Positions 23,368 to 26,322 of a stretch of 26,322 bases of DNA are shown in pieces. The DNA comes from JBJXFK01 sp046155505 (GTDB taxonomy: Bacteria > Planctomycetota > Phycisphaerae > UBA1845 > Fen-1342): NCBI GenBank assembly GCA_046155505.1, contig JBJXFK010000070.1, positions 1 through 26,322 of the forward strand, read 5' to 3'. Within the stretch, counting starts at the first letter, position 1. Each line of letters begins with the position of its first letter. A program made the translations under genes and the position numbers. The notes below the pieces were generated by a model, which did no database searches, was not told where the DNA came from, and saw nothing but the letters and a program-made list of their open reading frames with translations.

Positions 23368-23973
23368 CTACTCCGCCGCCTTGTGCCGTTCTCGCATGCG
23401 CTTCTCGGCCTCGTCGAACGCCGCACCGCTGTCCTTGATCAAGCCCGCATCCATGTCGTTCCAGACTTTGAGCAGTTCGCTGCTCGCCTCGCTCAGACCG
23501 CTGGCCTCTTTGTCGGCGTCGTGGCCGAGCTGCAAAATCGCGTCGAGGCGTTCGAGGTACATCTCGCTGGTGATTTTGTCGTTCTCGATCAGCCGTTCGA
23601 TCACCGCGAGGTCCGACTCGCGGATCGCCCCCATCGCCATCGCGCCGACACCCGCGCGACCCGCGGTTTCGCGAATCATGCGCATGCGTGAGACGGTGAG
23701 CAGTTCCTTGCTGCGGATGTTCAGATGCCGACTGACCATCATCTGCTCAGTGTGCAGCAGGTCATACTGCTGCGCAAACGTGCGGCGAAGCTCGGGCGTT
23801 TTTTCTTTCGCGCCCTTGTCGATGAGTTTCTGCTTGTCGGTGCCGAGCTTCGAAACCTTGGCCTGCATCCGGTTGCGCTCGTTTTCGAGCATCAGTTCCT
23901 GGGCGCGCAGCTCGGTAGCGCTCATCGTCGCGAGCGTCTTGCGTTTGGTCGTCAGCCACGTGAAAAAGTTCAT
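23368..23973 (-). CDS. Helical-hairpin coiled-coil protein, possible second ESCRT-III-like subunit (201 aa)
   Basis: No named family is recognised. A short hydrophobic/aromatic N-terminus (MNFFTWLTTKRK) precedes a long charged helix (about 18-52, ELMLENERNRMQAKVSKL) and a turn (KGAKEKTP, 53-60). A second long helix follows (61-97, ELRRTFAQQYDLLHTEQMM), then a Met/Ala/Gly segment (GVGAMAMGAI) and an acidic helical C-terminal half ending AFDEAEKRMRERHKAAE. The plan parallels the 203-residue neighbour and the C-terminal half of the fusion upstream. ATG at 23,973 follows AGGA by seven bases. It is 186 bp downstream of the fusion gene, across a repeat pair, and 6 bp before the MNT gene. Confidence 0.6.
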   Translation of the reverse strand: MNFFTWLTTKRKTLATMSATELRAQELMLENERNRMQAKVSKLGTDKQKLIDKGAKEKTPELRRTFAQQYDLLHTEQMMVSRHLNIRSKELLTVSRMRMIRETAGRAGVGAMAMGAIRESDLAVIERLIENDKITSEMYLERLDAILQLGHDADKEASGLSEASSELLKVWNDMDAGLIKDSGAAFDEAEKRMRERHKAAE

Positions 23974-24008
23974 TCAGAATTCCTGAGCGCCACCGAACAA
24001 GACTTACA

Positions 24009-24152
24009 GCCACAGAGATCACCGAGGGCACAGAGATATGTAACACCGGTATGCTGTCAATGAAGGCCTCATGAGTGGAGCGCCGTTGCTGTGATTCTCA
24101 ACAGCAGTTGTTTTCTCAATGCGCCTCTTTGTCTCTGCGCCTCTGTGATTAC
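24009..24152. repeat. Inverted pair of CACAGAG-type repeats
   Basis: The left copy (24,009-24,037, GCCACAGAGATCACCGAGGG then CACAGAG) and the right copy (24,120-24,152, GCGCCTCTTTGTCTCTGCGC then CTCTGTGAT) point toward each other. The arrangement resembles that at 354-493. The pair occupies the gap between the winged-helix fusion gene and the 201-residue coiled-coil gene and could attenuate transcription between them. Confidence 0.7.
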
Positions 24153-24159
24153 TTCCGCT

Positions 24160-25671
24160 TCATCCCAATTCCGGTCTTGCCGCGTCCCGTTTCGGCGTCG
24201 CCGCCTGCGTCGGCAGCGGCGGCACAGGCGTTCGCGACGGGCTCGTCGACATTGGCGACGTCGGCGTTCGCGCCGCGCTCGCCGCCGCGTTCGACTCGCT
24301 CGCGGCTGTCGCCGGCGTCCCCACCTGCGACTTCGCCTCCGCCACCTGCTTGAACTCCGCGAAAATCGCGTCTTCCTCTTCTTCCATCAGCGGCGTGGTC
24401 GTATTCACCGCAATGCCACGCGCAAGTTCCGCGTTCGCGGACAGCTCAGCGACCACCTCTTCCGCCTGCGCCGCCGTCGCCGTCAAGTCCTCGGCCTTGG
24501 GCAGTTCCGCCCGCCGACCCTTCTCGGCCAGTGTCATGTTGTGAATCTGCGTGCCGATGATGTCGATCTGCTGCGCCAGCAACTGCGACTGCGAACGCAC
24601 CATGTTCAGGTCACGCCTCAGTTGCACCAGCTTGCGCGCCACCTGCTTCTTCTCGGCGTCGCTCGGCGCGGCTGCGCCCTGCGACAGGTAATCACGCTCG
24701 CGCTGCTCCAGCGCCTCGACCCGCTGCTCCAGTTCGTGCCGCTCGCTTTCGAGCTTCACACGCTGGCCGGTCATGTCGCGCACGCGCTCCGCCGCCGACG
24801 GCGTCATGCCCAGCATCCGCCGCACTCGGCTCCACCAACTCATCGCCATTCCCTTCTGATCGGCCAACGGCGTGCGGCACACATGCACCACGCCATTCTG
24901 CACGACCGTCATCAGCCGCCCGTCGGTTCGGCACGCGCTGTGCACGAGCCGCTCCACGTCGGCCATCGGCAGGCCGAGCTTTTCGGACAGCTCGACCGCG
25001 GAGATGCCGCGCGTTTCCAGCGCGTCGCTCTCCTTGCTTAGATGATATAGAACCCGCTGCACCCGTTCGTCCTGGGTTTCCAGCTCGAACCATTTCGCCC
25101 AGGGCGTTTTTTGCAGCACCTTGGGCAGCGTGATGTCCCAGCCGCCGTCTTCGCGCCCGCCGATCAGGATCAGCGTGGGCGGCGTGTTTCGCTCGATCAG
25201 TGCGCGGGCTTCGGGCGTAAAGCCGGTCGCGCTCGCGAGCACAACGCCGCTGGGTCGTTCACGCCGCGGCAGTACCTCGTATTGGGCGAGTGCGTCGAGT
25301 ACGTCTTCGCGCCCGGCGGGTCCGGCGGCGCGATCTTTCAAGAGGGCCTCGACCGGCGCGATTGTTCGCACGCGCACGCGCGAGACATCGGTATTGAACA
25401 CGCCGCCGATGAGTTTCTTTCGAAAGCGAATTTCGACGCTCTGCGTCCCGCCGACCGATTCCGCCGCCCCGCGGTCATAGACGCCGATGCGCGATAACTG
25501 ATCGCGCACACTGTCGATGCCCTCGCTGGTGGGCGTCTCTTCAAAGCTGTCGGCGGGGAAGCGGGCATGCGTCAGCACCGTCGCGCGGGCACGCAATTGC
25601 CCGAGCAACCGCTGTTCGAATTGTCGATGGCGGCTGCGTTCGTCGATCGGGCTACCCGCGGCGATGCTCAC
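24160..25671 (-). CDS. Winged-helix plus coiled-coil fusion protein, CHMP7/ESCRT-II-III-like architecture (503 aa)
   Basis: No named family is recognised. Residues 1-195 form a mixed domain with an amphipathic helix (RHRQFEQRLLGQLRARA) and a strand-rich part (RFRKKLIGGVFNTDVSRVRVRTI). Residues about 200-266 read as a winged helix (RVQRVLYHLSKES...ISAVELSEKLGLPMADVERLVHSA...RLMTVVQNGVVHVCR). From M277 (MSWWSRVRRML) a second module begins: a charged helix (LESERHELEQRVEALEQRERDYL), a turn (QGAAAPS), a second helix (ARKLVQLRRDLNMVRSQSQ), an acidic helix (AAQAEEVVAELSANAE), EEEEDAIFAEFKQ, then a 60-residue Ser/Thr/Pro/Ala tail. GTG at 25,671 follows GGAGG by eight bases. An internal ATG (24,843) has its own AAGGGA site. 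Confidence 0.65.
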   Translation of the reverse strand: MSIAAGSPIDERSRHRQFEQRLLGQLRARATVLTHARFPADSFEETPTSEGIDSVRDQLSRIGVYDRGAAESVGGTQSVEIRFRKKLIGGVFNTDVSRVRVRTIAPVEALLKDRAAGPAGREDVLDALAQYEVLPRRERPSGVVLASATGFTPEARALIERNTPPTLILIGGREDGGWDITLPKVLQKTPWAKWFELETQDERVQRVLYHLSKESDALETRGISAVELSEKLGLPMADVERLVHSACRTDGRLMTVVQNGVVHVCRTPLADQKGMAMSWWSRVRRMLGMTPSAAERVRDMTGQRVKLESERHELEQRVEALEQRERDYLSQGAAAPSDAEKKQVARKLVQLRRDLNMVRSQSQLLAQQIDIIGTQIHNMTLAEKGRRAELPKAEDLTATAAQAEEVVAELSANAELARGIAVNTTTPLMEEEEDAIFAEFKQVAEAKSQVGTPATAASESNAAASAARTPTSPMSTSPSRTPVPPLPTQAATPKRDAARPELG

Positions 25672-25918
25672 TCAGCGGACCTCCACAGCGGGCACAATAC
25701 CGGGCCTGCTCCCGGTTCGTGTGGCCGCACTGGCGATTATCGCATACCGGCGGCCCCGGAGAAGTGAATTCGGGGCGACGGACGGAATCTTGCTGGAACA
25801 GCGCCCGGCAAAATCGAGCAAACAGGAAAACGAACACCAGAGGAGCAAACAGAAAGAAGCACGGCATCATGAAGCAGCCGAACGATGGGCCGAGCGTCAT
25901 GTACAAACCGCCGAACAT
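25652..25918 (-). CDS. Small membrane protein with C-terminal zinc ribbon (88 aa)
   Basis: A short N-terminus (MFGGLYMTLGPSFG) leads into a single hydrophobic segment (about 15-36, CFMMPCFFLFAPLVFVFLFA). A linker follows, then a zinc ribbon C-D-N-R-Q-C-G-H-T-N...Y-C-A-R-C-G with four cysteines near residues 64-80. Such ribbons serve protein or nucleic-acid contacts; no specific role can be given. ATG at 25,918 follows GAGGA by five bases. Its 3' end overlaps the start of the winged-helix fusion gene by 20 bp, so the two are co-transcribed and probably translationally coupled, tying this membrane protein to the coiled-coil operon. Confidence 0.75.
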   Translation of the reverse strand: MFGGLYMTLGPSFGCFMMPCFFLFAPLVFVFLFARFCRALFQQDSVRRPEFTSPGPPVCDNRQCGHTNREQARYCARCGGPLSEHRRG

Positions 25919-25973
25919 TTGCTTCCTCAACACGCCTCGCCCGCCGCACTTTCGCAATTCTATTTGCGATCGA

Positions 25974-26075
25974 GCGTAGGGCGGGCATCGCCCACCATTC
26001 CGTTGACATTCGGATGACAGTGTCACCCGGCGATGTCGGGTCGGTGGAAAACGGTGGGCGATGCCCACCCTACGC
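25974..26075. repeat. 102-bp MITE-like element with 23-bp terminal inverted repeats
   Basis: The left end GCGTAGGGCGGGCATCGCCC(ACC) (25,974-25,996) and the right end (26,053-26,075) are reverse complements at 22 of 23 positions. Each end is itself hairpin-forming (GGGCATCGCCC / GGGCGATGCCC). The interior (about 56 bp) has no coding capacity. It abuts the stop codon of tpiA and may terminate its transcript. A solo end occurs at 21,897-21,920. Confidence 0.75.
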
Positions 26076-26076
26076 G

Positions 26077-26322
26077 TCACGCCGCCTTGATGATCCCCAC
26101 AAACGAATCCGCCTTCAGGCTCGCTCCACCGACCAAGCCGCCATCCACATCCGGCTGCGCCAGCAACTCCGCCGCGTTGTCCGGCTTCAAGCTGCCACCG
26201 TAGAGAATGCGAATCTCATCCGCGACGCCGCCAACGATTTTGCGGAGTTCCGCGCGGATGTGGGCGTGCGCTTCCTGAGCCTGGGCCGAGGTGGCGTTTC
26301 GCCCCGTGCCAATCGCCCACAC
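26077..26322 (-). CDS. tpiA: Triosephosphate isomerase, C-terminal part (5' part beyond window edge)
   Basis: This is a glycolytic enzyme interconverting dihydroxyacetone phosphate and glyceraldehyde 3-phosphate in the cytoplasm. The visible 81 codons begin inside the YEPVWAIGTG motif (VWAIGTG). The catalytic glutamate is therefore just outside the window, while the flexible loop 6 (AIGTGRNAT; the usual lysine is replaced by N/R here) is present. IRILYGGSLKPDNAAEL and DVDGGLVGGASLKADSFVGII are the phosphate-binding strands 7 and 8. The gene is upstream of, and on the same strand as, the zinc-ribbon/coiled-coil operon, separated by the 102-bp repeat element. Confidence 0.95.
   Translation of the reverse strand: MWAIGTGRNATSAQAQEAHAHIRAELRKIVGGVADEIRILYGGSLKPDNAAELLAQPDVDGGLVGGASLKADSFVGIIKAA

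Overview
The window is GC-rich, gene-dense bacterial DNA, most likely from a member of the Planctomycetota. The lineage is inferred from several marks. A secreted seven-bladed FG-GAP/VCBS protein ends in planctomycete-style dockerin/EF-hand repeats (DLNGD...DLALLL). One small membrane protein carries a CxxCGYDLRGL zinc motif. A TPR fragment looks like the C-terminus of a planctomycete Ser/Thr kinase. Several intergenic repeat families (CACAGAGG, GGGGAGCATC, GTAGGGTGGGC) are of kinds I associate with these genomes. No rRNA or tRNA gene was seen.

Layout. 1-5.8 kb holds housekeeping and accessory genes: the end of a LivF-type ABC ATPase, a small conserved protein, dihydrolipoyl dehydrogenase (with an in-frame repeat-like insert), a membrane protein, an eIF1/YciH-like factor, a secreted alpha/beta hydrolase and a PIG-L/BshB-type deacetylase. 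5.8-9.6 kb is a sulfide-oxidation module: a CstB-like persulfide dioxygenase/rhodanese and a TauE/SafE exporter, divergent from a type II sulfide:quinone oxidoreductase. 10-14.3 kb holds a small membrane zinc protein, a lipoprotein, a CBM9-like protein, an ACMSD-type amidohydrolase and mnmE. 14.34-14.77 kb has no ORF but contains a good sigma-70-type promoter, a bulged hairpin and an intrinsic terminator, which makes it a candidate small RNA of about 106 nt. 14.8-18.4 kb holds the VCBS/dockerin protein, a membrane protein and a large helical protein.

18.5-20.7 kb is a scarred mobile region. It has a TPR-protein tail, an IS66 transposase remnant, an acyl carrier protein start-stop coupled (ATGA) to a short atypical tyrosine recombinase, and a perfect lox-like 14-12-14 inverted repeat on the recombinase promoter.

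20.7-26.3 kb is a same-strand array: YjbQ, a nucleotidyltransferase-fold protein, a coiled-coil protein that resembles ESCRT-III (MGLF start, helical hairpin, MIM1-like C-terminus), a HEPN/MNT pair, a second helical-hairpin protein, a winged-helix plus coiled-coil fusion reminiscent of CHMP7/ESCRT-II-ESCRT-III, a zinc-ribbon membrane protein, and the tail of tpiA. I regard the 21,979-25,918 block as the best candidate for an undescribed system: an ESCRT-like membrane-remodelling operon with an embedded nucleotidyltransferase/HEPN module. The ESCRT assignment rests on pattern recognition by eye and needs profile or structure comparison.
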